A DNA stretch of 8,563 bases from the NCBI GenBank assembly GCA_012514775.1, contig JAAYZQ010000504.1, positions 1 through 8,563 on the forward strand. The letters run 5' to 3'. Below, piece after piece: positions 1 to 6,440 of the stretch. The position numbers and the translations under genes were made by a program. Position 1 is the stretch's first letter, and each line of letters opens with the position of its first letter. The notes below the pieces were generated by a model, which saw only the letters and a program-made list of their open reading frames with translations, was not told the origin of the DNA and did no database searches. This DNA comes from Anaerolineaceae bacterium. GTDB lineage: Bacteria; Chloroflexota; Anaerolineae; JAAYZQ01.

Positions 1-1
1 C

Positions 2-877
2 GGCAGCGACATGCACGCGGCTGCTGCTCCCATCGCCGAAAAGAACAAGGTACCCTATCTCGGCGTAGCCTTTGCCCTTTACTCGATTCACCAGCAGGGA
101 TACCAGTATCTCTTCTCGCCCTTCCCGAAGTCTCCGGACCAGGCACGAGACGTGTTCGAAGTCCTCAACACAATCCCAGAAGGCGAGCGGCCGAGCAAGG
201 TCGCGGTGTTCCAGGAAAAGACGGACTGGGGCATCGAGTTGTGGGACCTGTGGCAGAAGTACGCCGAGGAGTACGGCTACGACATCGTGGTGCATGAGGA
301 ATATGCGCCGCGCTCCGAGGACTTTTCCGCCATGATTCTCAAGGCCCAGGAGGCCGAAGCAGAGGTCCTGCTCACAGTGCCCAGCCCTCCGGACGGCCTG
401 GCGATGCAAAAGCAGATGGCCGAACTCGGCTGGACGCCCAAGTTCACCCTGATGATTCGCGCCCCCGAGAACGTGAGCTGGACAGAGACGCTGGGACCCA
501 TTGGCGACTATGCGACCATGTTTGCCGGTTGGCACCACGGCGAAAAGTTCGAGGGCGTGGCCGAGCTCAACGCCAAGTACGAGGCCGACTTTGGCATGCC
601 CGCCGAGCTGCTGACGGGGCCGGCGTATGCCTGCGTACAGCTCCTGGCCGATGCCATCGAGAGGGCCGGCACCCTGGACCGCGACGCCATTCGGGATGCC
701 CTCGTCGAGTCGGACATGATGACCGTCGTGGGGCCCGTGACCTTTAACCCAGATGGGACGGGCAACGTGCTGAACCCGCTTTCGCAGTGGGTGGATGGCC
801 AGATGGAGTTGGTGTGGCCGGCCGAGCACGCCACCGCCCCTTTGGCCTATCCTGCCATTTCGTTCGAAGACAGGTAG
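2..877 (+). CDS. ABC transporter substrate-binding protein, branched-chain amino acid (LivK-like) type, 5' partial
   Basis: Extracytoplasmic binding protein of a branched-chain-amino-acid-type ABC importer (periplasmic binding protein type I fold); it would capture a small ligand and deliver it to a permease not seen here. The frame is open to the window edge, and residues before the first ATG (11) read GSD-MHAAAAPIAEKNKVPYLG, the internal family segment just before the '(V/I)P' strand, so the true start and signal peptide lie upstream. About 291 residues are visible, covering most of a protein that is usually 370-420 residues. The second-lobe segment (KVAVFQEKTDWG) and the C-terminal part (GPAYACVQLLADAIERAG, then a GPVTFNPDGTGN strand) fit the family. 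These proteins bind amino acids, aromatic acids, amides, urea and others, so the ligand cannot be named. The next gene starts 151 bases downstream. Family confident; substrate unknown. Confidence 0.9.
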   Translation, partial: GSDMHAAAAPIAEKNKVPYLGVAFALYSIHQQGYQYLFSPFPKSPDQARDVFEVLNTIPEGERPSKVAVFQEKTDWGIELWDLWQKYAEEYGYDIVVHEEYAPRSEDFSAMILKAQEAEAEVLLTVPSPPDGLAMQKQMAELGWTPKFTLMIRAPENVSWTETLGPIGDYATMFAGWHHGEKFEGVAELNAKYEADFGMPAELLTGPAYACVQLLADAIERAGTLDRDAIRDALVESDMMTVVGPVTFNPDGTGNVLNPLSQWVDGQMELVWPAEHATAPLAYPAISFEDR

Positions 878-927
878 GCAACATCCAGGATCGCATCAGG
901 ACTTTTGCTGACGATACGGCACTATGC

Positions 928-988
928 GGCGTGTGGCGGTGGCCCGAGATCGGGCCGGGACAATGCCCATTGGCCATCGCCACACGCC
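928..988. repeat. Long inverted repeat / hairpin upstream of the RdhA-like gene
   Basis: Bases 928-944 pair with 972-988 over 17 positions, all Watson-Crick except one G-T wobble (939/977), leaving a 27-base loop. The outer 11 bp (GGCGTGTGGCG and its complement) are perfect. The upper stem and loop can refold: 941-946 pairs with 951-956 (GGCCCG/CGGGCC, loop AGAT), and 961-965 with 968-972 (CAATG/CATTG). No T-tract follows, so it is not a typical intrinsic terminator. It may be an RNA processing or attenuation element after the transporter genes, or a regulator site. It lies in the 151-base gap 878-1028, where I see no gene. Confidence 0.6.
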
Positions 989-1002
989 CGGCAGCCTTAG
1001 GC

Positions 1003-1012
1003 CGAGATCTCG
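1003..1012. promoter_or_regulatory. Palindrome CGAGATCTCG, possible operator
   Basis: A perfect 10-bp palindrome lies 16 bases before the start codon of the RdhA-like gene and just before its ribosome binding site. Its left part, CCGAGATC (1002-1009), is also present at 944-951 inside the inverted repeat, so the 8-mer occurs twice, 58 bases apart. IclR proteins bind partly palindromic sites near promoters, and an iclR-type gene is the next gene but one. A role as its operator is a guess; no clear -35/-10 pair was found nearby. Confidence 0.3.
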
Positions 1013-1028
1013 CTGGAGAGCGCACTAG

Positions 1029-2183
1029 ATGAGCAATCGAGAAAGAGGGGACGTACTGCACAACCAACACCGGCTGGGCCCCTTGCCCATGGAGCGCTTC
1101 AGGCGCGTGGACAGGCCGACGACACTTCTGACCGAGACGATCCAGCGGATCGATATGCGTGATACGGCCTATGGCCTGGCAGCCCGGGGTGAGTACGGTT
1201 CTGCGGTCCAGAGGGGCGTGCAGAAGAGCCTGCCCGGCAAGTATCCCCTGTCTGCAGCACAGAAGGACGTGATGGACCACCTGGCGCTGGCGCCCGCTGC
1301 TCCCGTTGGCGCCGAGATTGCGCCCGTCGCGCAGGATCCCGAGGCCTTGACCCGCCACGTCAAAGCCGTGGCCTATTTCCTGAAAGCCGACCTGGTGGGC
1401 ACTTGCCAGGTGCCCGCGTCGGCCTACTACAGCCTCGACGAGGAAGGCAGGCCGGTCGACGTCCGTTATGAAAATGCCATTGTCTTTATTATGCGCAAGG
1501 ATTTCCAGGCCATGCGTGCTTCCACCGGCTCTGACTGGATGGGCGACCCCATCAGTTTCCAGGCGTATGCGCACCTGGGGCTGGTGGCCGAGACCCTGGC
1601 CAACTATGTCCGCCGCCTGGGATGGGATGCCGAGCCTCAGTATGGGCCATCCTTTGTCAATCGCTATTCCGTCCTGATGCCTCCCCTCCTGCTCCTGTCG
1701 GGCATGGGGGAGGTAAGCCGAGCCGGCATTATCCTGAACCCGTTCCTCGGCCTCGGCTACAAGGCCGCCGCCGTGTTGACCGATATGCCTTTGGTGTCCG
1801 ATAGGCCGGTCGACTTTGGCCTGCAAAGCTTCTGTCAGTCGTGCCGGATCTGTGCCCAGAACTGTCCCAGCAAGGCCATCTCTATGGGCGACAAGGTGAT
1901 GTACAACGGCTACGAGACCTGGAAGTTGGACACCAAGCGCTGCGCCAGCTTGAACTTTACCAACAAGAAGGGCACGATGTGCAACCGCTGCGTGAAGAGC
2001 TGTCCGTGGACGAGTCCAACCACGGCGTCCCACAACCTGGTCCGCAACCTGGTCACACGCTCGCGGGCAGCGCAGCGTATCGCCATCCGGGCAGCGGCTC
2101 TTCTCGAGCCCGGCAAGGATCACCCAGAGGAACAATGGTGGTTTGACATGGAATATGCAGATGACGTTATCCGGCCGCGGTGA
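1029..2183 (+). CDS. Reductive dehalogenase-like cobalamin / [4Fe-4S] protein, cytosolic, no TAT signal
   Basis: 384-residue protein of the reductive dehalogenase (RdhA) family, distantly related to epoxyqueuosine reductase QueG. The RdhA-like core runs from about residue 110. GMGEVSRAG (225-233) matches the family's G-L-G-E-L-G-R corrinoid-binding segment, and AVLTDMPL..DRPVDFG (248-264) matches its usual T-D-(L/M)-P-L...D-(K/R)-P-(I/V)-D-F-G. Cluster 1 ligands are C269, C272, C275 and C279 (CxxCxxCxxxCP); cluster 2 ligands are C305, C318, C321 and C325 (C-x12-CxxCxxxCP). Both are complete. The N-terminus has no twin-arginine or hydrophobic signal, and no small membrane anchor gene (rdhB) is adjacent, so it is probably cytosolic and non-respiratory. 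It also lacks the fused reductase domain of NpRdhA-type enzymes. Y133/Y134 are possible catalytic tyrosines, unproven. GGAGAG at 1015-1020 supports this start. Likely activity: reductive dehalogenation or another B12-dependent reduction; substrate unknown. Confidence 0.85.
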   Translation: MSNRERGDVLHNQHRLGPLPMERFRRVDRPTTLLTETIQRIDMRDTAYGLAARGEYGSAVQRGVQKSLPGKYPLSAAQKDVMDHLALAPAAPVGAEIAPVAQDPEALTRHVKAVAYFLKADLVGTCQVPASAYYSLDEEGRPVDVRYENAIVFIMRKDFQAMRASTGSDWMGDPISFQAYAHLGLVAETLANYVRRLGWDAEPQYGPSFVNRYSVLMPPLLLLSGMGEVSRAGIILNPFLGLGYKAAAVLTDMPLVSDRPVDFGLQSFCQSCRICAQNCPSKAISMGDKVMYNGYETWKLDTKRCASLNFTNKKGTMCNRCVKSCPWTSPTTASHNLVRNLVTRSRAAQRIAIRAAALLEPGKDHPEEQWWFDMEYADDVIRPR

Positions 2184-2968
2184 TCCGTGAGGGAATGGTG
2201 ACCACGATGGACAGGGATTCGAAGAGCTACAATGTGCGCGCAGTAGAGCGAGCGATGCAAATCCTGTGCTCATTTCAGGGCCAACACGCGACAATGGGCG
2301 TGTCGGAGGTTGCCCAGGCCACGGGGTTGCACAAAGCGACGGCTCACCGCATCCTCACGACCCTGGTCAGCACCGGCTTCCTCGAACGGACGAGCGACGG
2401 CGACAGGTTCCGCCTGGGGCTGCGGCTGATGGAATTGGGCCTGGGCGCTCTGCGCAGCCTCGACTTCCGGCGCGCTGCCGTCCCGTACATGCAGCAACTG
2501 GTGGAGCGTTTCCAGGAGTCGTGCACCCTGTCCGTCTGGGACCGGGGCCGGATGCTGTACGTCGAGGTGGTCTATAGCGAGCATGACCTGACGATTGGAG
2601 CCCGAGTGGGGCGTCATCTGCCCGTTCACTGCACGGCCAGTGGCAAGGTACTGCTGGCTTTTCTGCCGCCCAAGGTCACAGAGCCAATCTTGTGCGGACC
2701 TCTGGCGGCCTACACGGAGAAAACGATCACGTCGCCTGACCGGCTCCGGGAGGAGCTGAAACTTGTCCGGGAGCGAGGCTATGCCACCGCTCACCAGGAA
2801 TTCGAGATGGGAATCGGGGCCATCTCTGTTCCCATCCGCGACATCGACGGCAAGGTGGTGGCCGCGATGAGCGTCGCCTTTCCCACGAGCCGGCTCAAGG
2901 CGGAGCGTGTCCCCGAGATTGCGCAAGCGCTCTTGGAGGCGGCCAATGCCATTTCGGCGCACGCCTAG
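2180..2968 (+). CDS. IclR-family transcriptional regulator
   Basis: 262 residues, the usual IclR length. The N-terminal winged helix-turn-helix lies at about residues 18-80 (RAVERAMQIL, then VSEVAQATGLHKATAHRIL as the HTH and GFLERT leading into the wing). The C-terminal effector domain lies at about 90-258 and has the family landmarks LPVHCTASGKVLLAF (147-161) and GYATAHQEFEMGIGAISVPI (200-219). IclR proteins are dimers or tetramers that repress or activate catabolic operons, often for aromatic or sugar-acid substrates, on binding a small effector. The GTG start at 2180 overlaps the stop of the RdhA-like gene (GTGA), so translation is probably coupled. ATGs at 2195 and 2207 are alternatives; 2207 fits a typical short IclR N-terminus, and GAGGG at 2188-2192 lies upstream of it, though rather far. 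It probably controls this cluster. Confidence 0.93.
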   Translation: MIREGMVTTMDRDSKSYNVRAVERAMQILCSFQGQHATMGVSEVAQATGLHKATAHRILTTLVSTGFLERTSDGDRFRLGLRLMELGLGALRSLDFRRAAVPYMQQLVERFQESCTLSVWDRGRMLYVEVVYSEHDLTIGARVGRHLPVHCTASGKVLLAFLPPKVTEPILCGPLAAYTEKTITSPDRLREELKLVRERGYATAHQEFEMGIGAISVPIRDIDGKVVAAMSVAFPTSRLKAERVPEIAQALLEAANAISAHA

Positions 2969-3006
2969 GCAAGGAGCCCTTGCCAGCCGGCTGCGCCACG
3001 GCTGGC
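2968..3006. repeat. Two overlapping, mutually exclusive hairpins after iclR
   Basis: Hairpin A: GGCAAGG (2968-2974) pairs perfectly with CCTTGCC (2978-2984) across a 3-base loop and begins on the last base of the regulator's stop codon. Hairpin B: GCCAGCCG (2982-2989) pairs perfectly with CGGCTGGC (2999-3006) across a 9-base loop. They share bases 2982-2984, so both cannot be fully formed at once. No T-tract follows either one, so a classic intrinsic terminator is unlikely; mRNA stability, processing or attenuation between regulator and cupin are possible. Confidence 0.5.
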
Positions 3007-3025
3007 CTGAAATCATATTGTATGT

Positions 3026-3033
3026 GAGGAGGA
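3026..3033 (+). promoter_or_regulatory. Strong ribosome binding site of the cupin gene
   Basis: GAGGAGGA, 7 bases before the ATG at 3041, is close to the ideal anti-Shine-Dalgarno complement and the strongest such site in the window. It fixes the cupin start and suggests the cupin is translated at a higher rate than its neighbours. Confidence 0.7.
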
Positions 3034-3040
3034 AAAAGCA

Positions 3041-3403
3041 ATGGAAAAGCTGCCATTTGTGCTGGCTGCGGACGTGGAAGGCGAAGAGAGAATTCCGAAG
3101 CGAGTCTCCAAGCTTCTGCTGGCGCCCAAGACAGTGGGCACCCGCAACGTGTCCATGGGGCTGAATGTGACTGCGGTGGGGAGCATGATCCCAGATCACG
3201 TTCACACGGATTCGGAAGAGGTGATGTATATCATCAGTGGGCGCGCCAAGCTGGTGATCGAGGGCGAAGGGGAGTGGGAGATCGGGCCCGACACCGCCAT
3301 CTATTCGCCGCTGGGCAAGAAGCACCGGCTGGAAAACATCGGCGACGAGCCTCTGAAGCTGGTGTGGGTCTATGGCCCGCCCCTGCCGCAACACTTTGAG
3401 TGA
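3041..3403 (+). CDS. Single-domain cupin (cupin_2-like) protein
   Basis: 120 residues, one complete cupin beta-barrel. Motif 1 matches the consensus exactly: G47-x5-H53-x-H55-x4-E60-x6-G67. Motif 2 reads P90-x-G92-x2-H95-x3-N99. The four metal ligands H53, H55, E60 and H95 are therefore all present, and a metal site (Mn, Fe, Zn or Ni) is expected. No signal peptide is visible, so it should be cytosolic. Small cupins of this type include sugar or keto-acid isomerases, lyases, dioxygenases and ligand-sensing proteins, so the sequence alone does not give a reaction. Its place just before the TIM-barrel, IolN-like and dehydrogenase genes suggests a metabolic step such as isomerisation of a keto sugar or cyclitol intermediate, which is inference. 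Confidence 0.88.
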   Translation: MEKLPFVLAADVEGEERIPKRVSKLLLAPKTVGTRNVSMGLNVTAVGSMIPDHVHTDSEEVMYIISGRAKLVIEGEGEWEIGPDTAIYSPLGKKHRLENIGDEPLKLVWVYGPPLPQHFE

Positions 3404-3447
3404 TCGTCACTGTACTCTGACATATTTTAAAAGGAGAATGGACTGAC

Positions 3448-4362
3448 ATGTTCGAAGAAACAAGAAGCTACGTCAAGACATTGGGTTTGCCGGAAGGAGA
3501 TCTGAACGATCTGCCGACATCCGAGGCCAGGTTCCCCGACGGAGCGGCCTATCGCGTCGAGGTGCCGACGGTCAACACCGCCGAGGCCGCGGCCGCGCTG
3601 CTGGAATCCAGCGACAAGGCCGGGATTGCGATCAACCGCGTAACCGAGACCTATGGCATGTTCCGGCACACCCGTGACGAGCTGAAAGAGTACTGCCGGC
3701 TGTGCCATGACTATGGTGCAGAGCTGATGCTTTCCGTCGGGCCGCGGGCCACGTACGATACAGGCGCCACCGTGCTGTCACCCCAGGGCGTGCGCATCAG
3801 TTACCGGCTGCGCGGCATGGAGCAGGTGCTGCGCGCCGTGGAGGATATCAAGCGGGGTATCGACCTTGGCTGCCGGGGCTTCTTGATCTATGACGAGGGG
3901 TTTCTATGGCTGGTGGGCCAGATGCGCAAGGACGGTGAGCTGCCCAGCGGCATCATCTTCAAGACCTCGGCGCACCTGGGACACTGCAACCCGGCATCGG
4001 TCAAGCTCCTGGAGTCCCTGGGGGCCGACAGCATCAACCCCGTGCGCGACTTGCAGTTGCCCATGATCGCTGCCCTGCGGGCCGCCATCACCACCCCGCT
4101 GGATGTGCACACCGACAACCCGCCTGGATCGGGCGGATTCATCCGCGTCTACGAGGCGCCCGAGATCGTGCGTGTCGCCGCGCCGGTGCACTGCAAGACA
4201 GGCAACTCGGTGGTCAGTGGTCATGGTCAGCTCACCAGCGCGAAGGACGGCAAGCTGATGGCCGACCAGGCTTCCATTGTTGTGGAGATGGTGAGCAAGT
4301 ACTATCCACAGGCGAAACAGACCGAGAGGCACGCCGCCGACCTGAACATTCCGTGCGTCTAG
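3448..4362 (+). CDS. TIM-barrel protein, distantly U32-peptidase-like; function unknown
   Basis: 304 residues, apparently a full (beta/alpha)8 barrel with no signal peptide. Strand-like segments each end in conserved-looking polar residues: AINRVTETYG (61-70), LMLSVGPR (93-100), GFLIYDEGFLW (144-154, with D149 and E150), FKTSAHLGHCNP (171-182, with H176 and H179), ADSINPVRD (193-201), PLDVHTDNPPGSGGF (217-231, with H221 and D223) and APVHCKTGNS (245-254). Relatives are often labelled U32 peptidase, but I do not see the cysteine-containing U32 signature, so proteolysis is unsupported. A lyase, aldolase or isomerase using an acid/His site looks more plausible. AAGGAG at 3431-3436 supports the ATG at 3448; an ATG at 3438 reads only two codons before a stop. 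It sits between the cupin and the IolN-like hydrolase. Confidence 0.75.
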   Translation: MFEETRSYVKTLGLPEGDLNDLPTSEARFPDGAAYRVEVPTVNTAEAAAALLESSDKAGIAINRVTETYGMFRHTRDELKEYCRLCHDYGAELMLSVGPRATYDTGATVLSPQGVRISYRLRGMEQVLRAVEDIKRGIDLGCRGFLIYDEGFLWLVGQMRKDGELPSGIIFKTSAHLGHCNPASVKLLESLGADSINPVRDLQLPMIAALRAAITTPLDVHTDNPPGSGGFIRVYEAPEIVRVAAPVHCKTGNSVVSGHGQLTSAKDGKLMADQASIVVEMVSKYYPQAKQTERHAADLNIPCV

Positions 4363-4368
4363 CCTCGT

Positions 4369-4427
4369 GCAACCGCCACGCGGTGCAAAGTAGCATCGGC
4401 CGGTCTGTGTCTGCGGGACACCCCCCC
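4369..4427. repeat. Two small hairpins in the gap before the IolN-like gene
   Basis: In the 104-base gap 4363-4466, ACCGC (4372-4376) pairs with GCGGT (4380-4384), extended by GC/GC around one bulged A (4371). Further on, GTGTC (4407-4411) pairs with GACAC (4417-4421), which runs directly into a run of seven C (4421-4427). No T-tract is present. They may slow polymerase or protect mRNA ends; no promoter is convincing here. Confidence 0.3.
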
Positions 4428-4466
4428 GCCCGGATGGAGTGGCAAGTGGCATAGGAAGGAGATGGC

Positions 4467-5432
4467 ATGAGCAAGTGGAAACTGCCGCCGGCAGGCGGCC
4501 ACATGGACAAGCCGTCGGGCATCTATTACCAGACGATGACCAAGGCCGAGATCGAGGAGCGGCTCAAGGTCAACGACCTGATCATCATTCCCGTCGGCAG
4601 CACAGAGAGCCACGGCGCCGCCCAGCCGTTCGGCGAGGACACGTTCCTCGTCACCAGGATGGCGGAGGCAGTGGCAGAAGCTACCGGCTGCACCGTGGCC
4701 GAGCCGGTGTGGTATGGCTCGCACCCCTACAATCACCTGGGGATGCCCGGAACCGTCGTCGTCCCCGAGGATGCGTTCCTGGCCTACCTGCGGGCCATCA
4801 TCGCCGGGTTCTGGAACACGGGCTTCCGCAAGCAGATCCTGCTCAACGGACACGGCCAGGAAGAGGTCATCCCCCTGGCACTGCACCAGTTTGCCAAAAA
4901 ATACCAGGTGCCGTGCATGCTGGTCTCGCTGCACTGGCCGACCGTGATCCACGACCATCTCAAGGACAAGGAACATGGCGGGCCCTTTGACACCCCGTTC
5001 CGGCACGCCGACGAGGCCGAGTGCTCCTACTCCCTCGCCCTCTTCCCCGAGATGGTCAAGCTCGACAAGGCCGAGGACACGGCTCCCGAGGGGTTCATGC
5101 CCCCGGGGCACGTTGACAAGGGCGGCGACATCTACCACGCGCCCATCAAGGGGCACGAACAGGTCGGTTTTGGCGGCATCGAGGTGGTCATGACGCCCCA
5201 GGGCGTGGTGGGCAAGCCCTCGCTGGCGGACCCAGCCAAGGCCGAGGCGGGCCTGGATGCGCTTTTGGACTACATGGTTGGCCTGATCGGCGACATCCTG
5301 GAGCGGTTCCCGGCCGGCGAGTTGCCGCCGGCCGACAAGGTCTCCATGCGGAGCCCGGACGAGATCGAGGCTCTGCTCAAGGGACCGCTCCACGGCGGCC
5401 GGCATATCTACACCGTGGCGTATCCGCCCTAA
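4467..5432 (+). CDS. iolN: Creatininase-family hydrolase, probable 3-dehydro-scyllo-inosose hydrolase (IolN-like)
   Basis: 321 residues; creatininase fold, a cytosolic metal-dependent hydrolase family that includes creatininase and mycofactocin MftE. Candidate metal residues are visible: E47 and H49 in GSTESHG, D58 in GEDTF, H129 in NGHG, and E183 in the H-A-D-E segment equivalent to the usual H-A-G-E. From memory of the family, the stretch from about 43 to 150 (GEDTFLVTRMAE, GCTVAEPVWYG, GFRKQILLNGHGQE) and the C-terminal LERFPAGELPPAD closely resemble T. maritima IolN, which cleaves 3-dehydro-scyllo-inosose to 5-keto-L-gluconate. It is followed 24 bases later by a dehydrogenase of the same broad family as IolM, IolN's partner, which supports the call. 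No inositol dehydrogenase or IolO is visible, so the natural substrate may be a related keto-cyclitol. AAGGAG at 4456-4461 supports the start; M13 is a weaker alternative. Confidence 0.75.
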   Translation: MSKWKLPPAGGHMDKPSGIYYQTMTKAEIEERLKVNDLIIIPVGSTESHGAAQPFGEDTFLVTRMAEAVAEATGCTVAEPVWYGSHPYNHLGMPGTVVVPEDAFLAYLRAIIAGFWNTGFRKQILLNGHGQEEVIPLALHQFAKKYQVPCMLVSLHWPTVIHDHLKDKEHGGPFDTPFRHADEAECSYSLALFPEMVKLDKAEDTAPEGFMPPGHVDKGGDIYHAPIKGHEQVGFGGIEVVMTPQGVVGKPSLADPAKAEAGLDALLDYMVGLIGDILERFPAGELPPADKVSMRSPDEIEALLKGPLHGGRHIYTVAYPP

Positions 5433-5456
5433 CCGGCGGGTCAGAATAGGAATACG

Positions 5457-6440
5457 ATGAAGGCCCTTCAACTGGTGAAACCCAGGCAATTCGAGGCAGT
5501 AGCCGTCGCCCGGCCAGAGCCGGGCGACGGCCAGATCCTCGTGCGCCTGGAAAAGGTCGTCCTGTGCGGCAGTGACATTCCAAAGTTCGTGGGACTGTGG
5601 CGTAGCCTGAGCTACCCGCTGCCGGTGGGTATGCCTATCCACGAGTGCGTGGGCACCGTCGACGGCAGCCGGTCGCCGCGCTTCCGCGCCGGCGACCGGG
5701 TGGTTGCCGTGCCCCAGGGTGATCAGGGGCTGGCGGAGTACTATGTCGCCGCGGCGGCCAAAGCGGTACACATCCCCGCGGCGCTTGCCGGCACGGACGT
5801 GAACCTGCTCATCCAGCCCCTCTCGACGGTTGTCTATGGCCTGGACAGGCTCGGCGATGTCGCCGGCCGCACGGTTGCCGTGGTGGGGTTGGGACCCATC
5901 GGCCTGCTCACAACCTGGCTGCTCCGCCAACGCGGGGCGCAGGTGGTGGGCATCGATCCCCTCGCCTGGCGCTGCGCGGCGGCACGCCGCCTGGGCGCGG
6001 CCCGCACCTACGACGTGCACAGCGAGCGCGTTCTGGACGTAGCCAGGCAGGGCGAGGCCTGGCAGGCGGTGGACATTTGCGTCGAAGCTGTGGGCCAGCA
6101 GACACGGACCATCAACGACTGCCTGACCCTCGTTCGACACCGAGGCCAGGTCCTGGCCCTTGGCGTGCCGCTGGAGCCGGTGTATGCCTTTGACTACATG
6201 CGCTTCTTCCGCGCCAACCTGGATCTCATCGCCTCCGTGACGCCGCCGGATGAGAGCTACATGGAGCGGGCTGCGGAGCTGCTCACCGGCCGCGATCAGG
6301 AGTTGGCTTTCCTCCTCACGCACGGCTTCGGGCCAGATCCCGCGGAGGTGGCTGAGGCCTTTACCTTGTACGAGACGCGGGGACCCGGTGAGCCGCTCAA
6401 GATCGTCATCGACGCCACCATCTGGCCTGAATCAGGCTGA
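5457..6440 (+). CDS. Zinc-type medium-chain alcohol / polyol dehydrogenase, possible IolM-like
   Basis: 327 residues with the two-domain MDR layout. The N-terminal GroES-like catalytic domain has C37 (LCGSD) and H62-E63 (IHECVG) as zinc-site residues and GDRVVAVP (79-86). The Rossmann domain has VVGLGPIG (142-149, GxGxxG) followed by D167 in GIDP, an acidic residue that favours NAD(H) over NADP(H). The structural-zinc lobe is missing: the usual four-cysteine loop between GDRV and the conserved G-x-A-E-Y is replaced by a short PQGDQ stretch. The usual E-P-L glutamate near the site is Q120. It probably oxidises a polyol or keto-cyclitol, feeding the preceding IolN-like hydrolase; T. maritima IolM, scyllo-inosose 3-dehydrogenase, is a member of the same broad family. 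The ribosome binding site (AGGAA, 5448-5452) is modest. Confidence 0.85.
   Translation: MKALQLVKPRQFEAVAVARPEPGDGQILVRLEKVVLCGSDIPKFVGLWRSLSYPLPVGMPIHECVGTVDGSRSPRFRAGDRVVAVPQGDQGLAEYYVAAAAKAVHIPAALAGTDVNLLIQPLSTVVYGLDRLGDVAGRTVAVVGLGPIGLLTTWLLRQRGAQVVGIDPLAWRCAAARRLGAARTYDVHSERVLDVARQGEAWQAVDICVEAVGQQTRTINDCLTLVRHRGQVLALGVPLEPVYAFDYMRFFRANLDLIASVTPPDESYMERAAELLTGRDQELAFLLTHGFGPDPAEVAEAFTLYETRGPGEPLKIVIDATIWPESG

Noticed and set aside
744..2294. 516-codon open frame on the - strand
   Set aside because: It lies opposite the RdhA-like gene, whose motifs are unmistakable. The translation has no recognisable domain and looks like the low-complexity antisense product common in high-GC DNA.
2982..3006. 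Rho-independent terminator after iclR
   Set aside because: The stem is good but no T-tract follows, and the cupin ribosome binding site is only 20 bases further on. Kept as a hairpin only.
3396..3428. Possible promoter TTGAGT ... TATTTT before the TIM-barrel gene
   Set aside because: The spacer is 21 bases, and the -10-like box runs almost into the ribosome binding site, leaving no sensible leader.
3438..3446. Two-codon frames ATG-GAC-TGA (3438) and, similarly, ATG-GCA-TGA (4462) just before two gene starts
   Set aside because: Both lie too close to, or inside, the Shine-Dalgarno sequences of the main starts to be translated well. Two such cases are easily explained by chance in AGGAGATG-like contexts.
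4359..6323. 654-codon open frame on the - strand
   Set aside because: Antisense to the IolN-like and dehydrogenase genes, spanning both and the gap between them. The product is rich in His, Gly, Ala, Arg and Gln with no family motif; judged a mirror frame.
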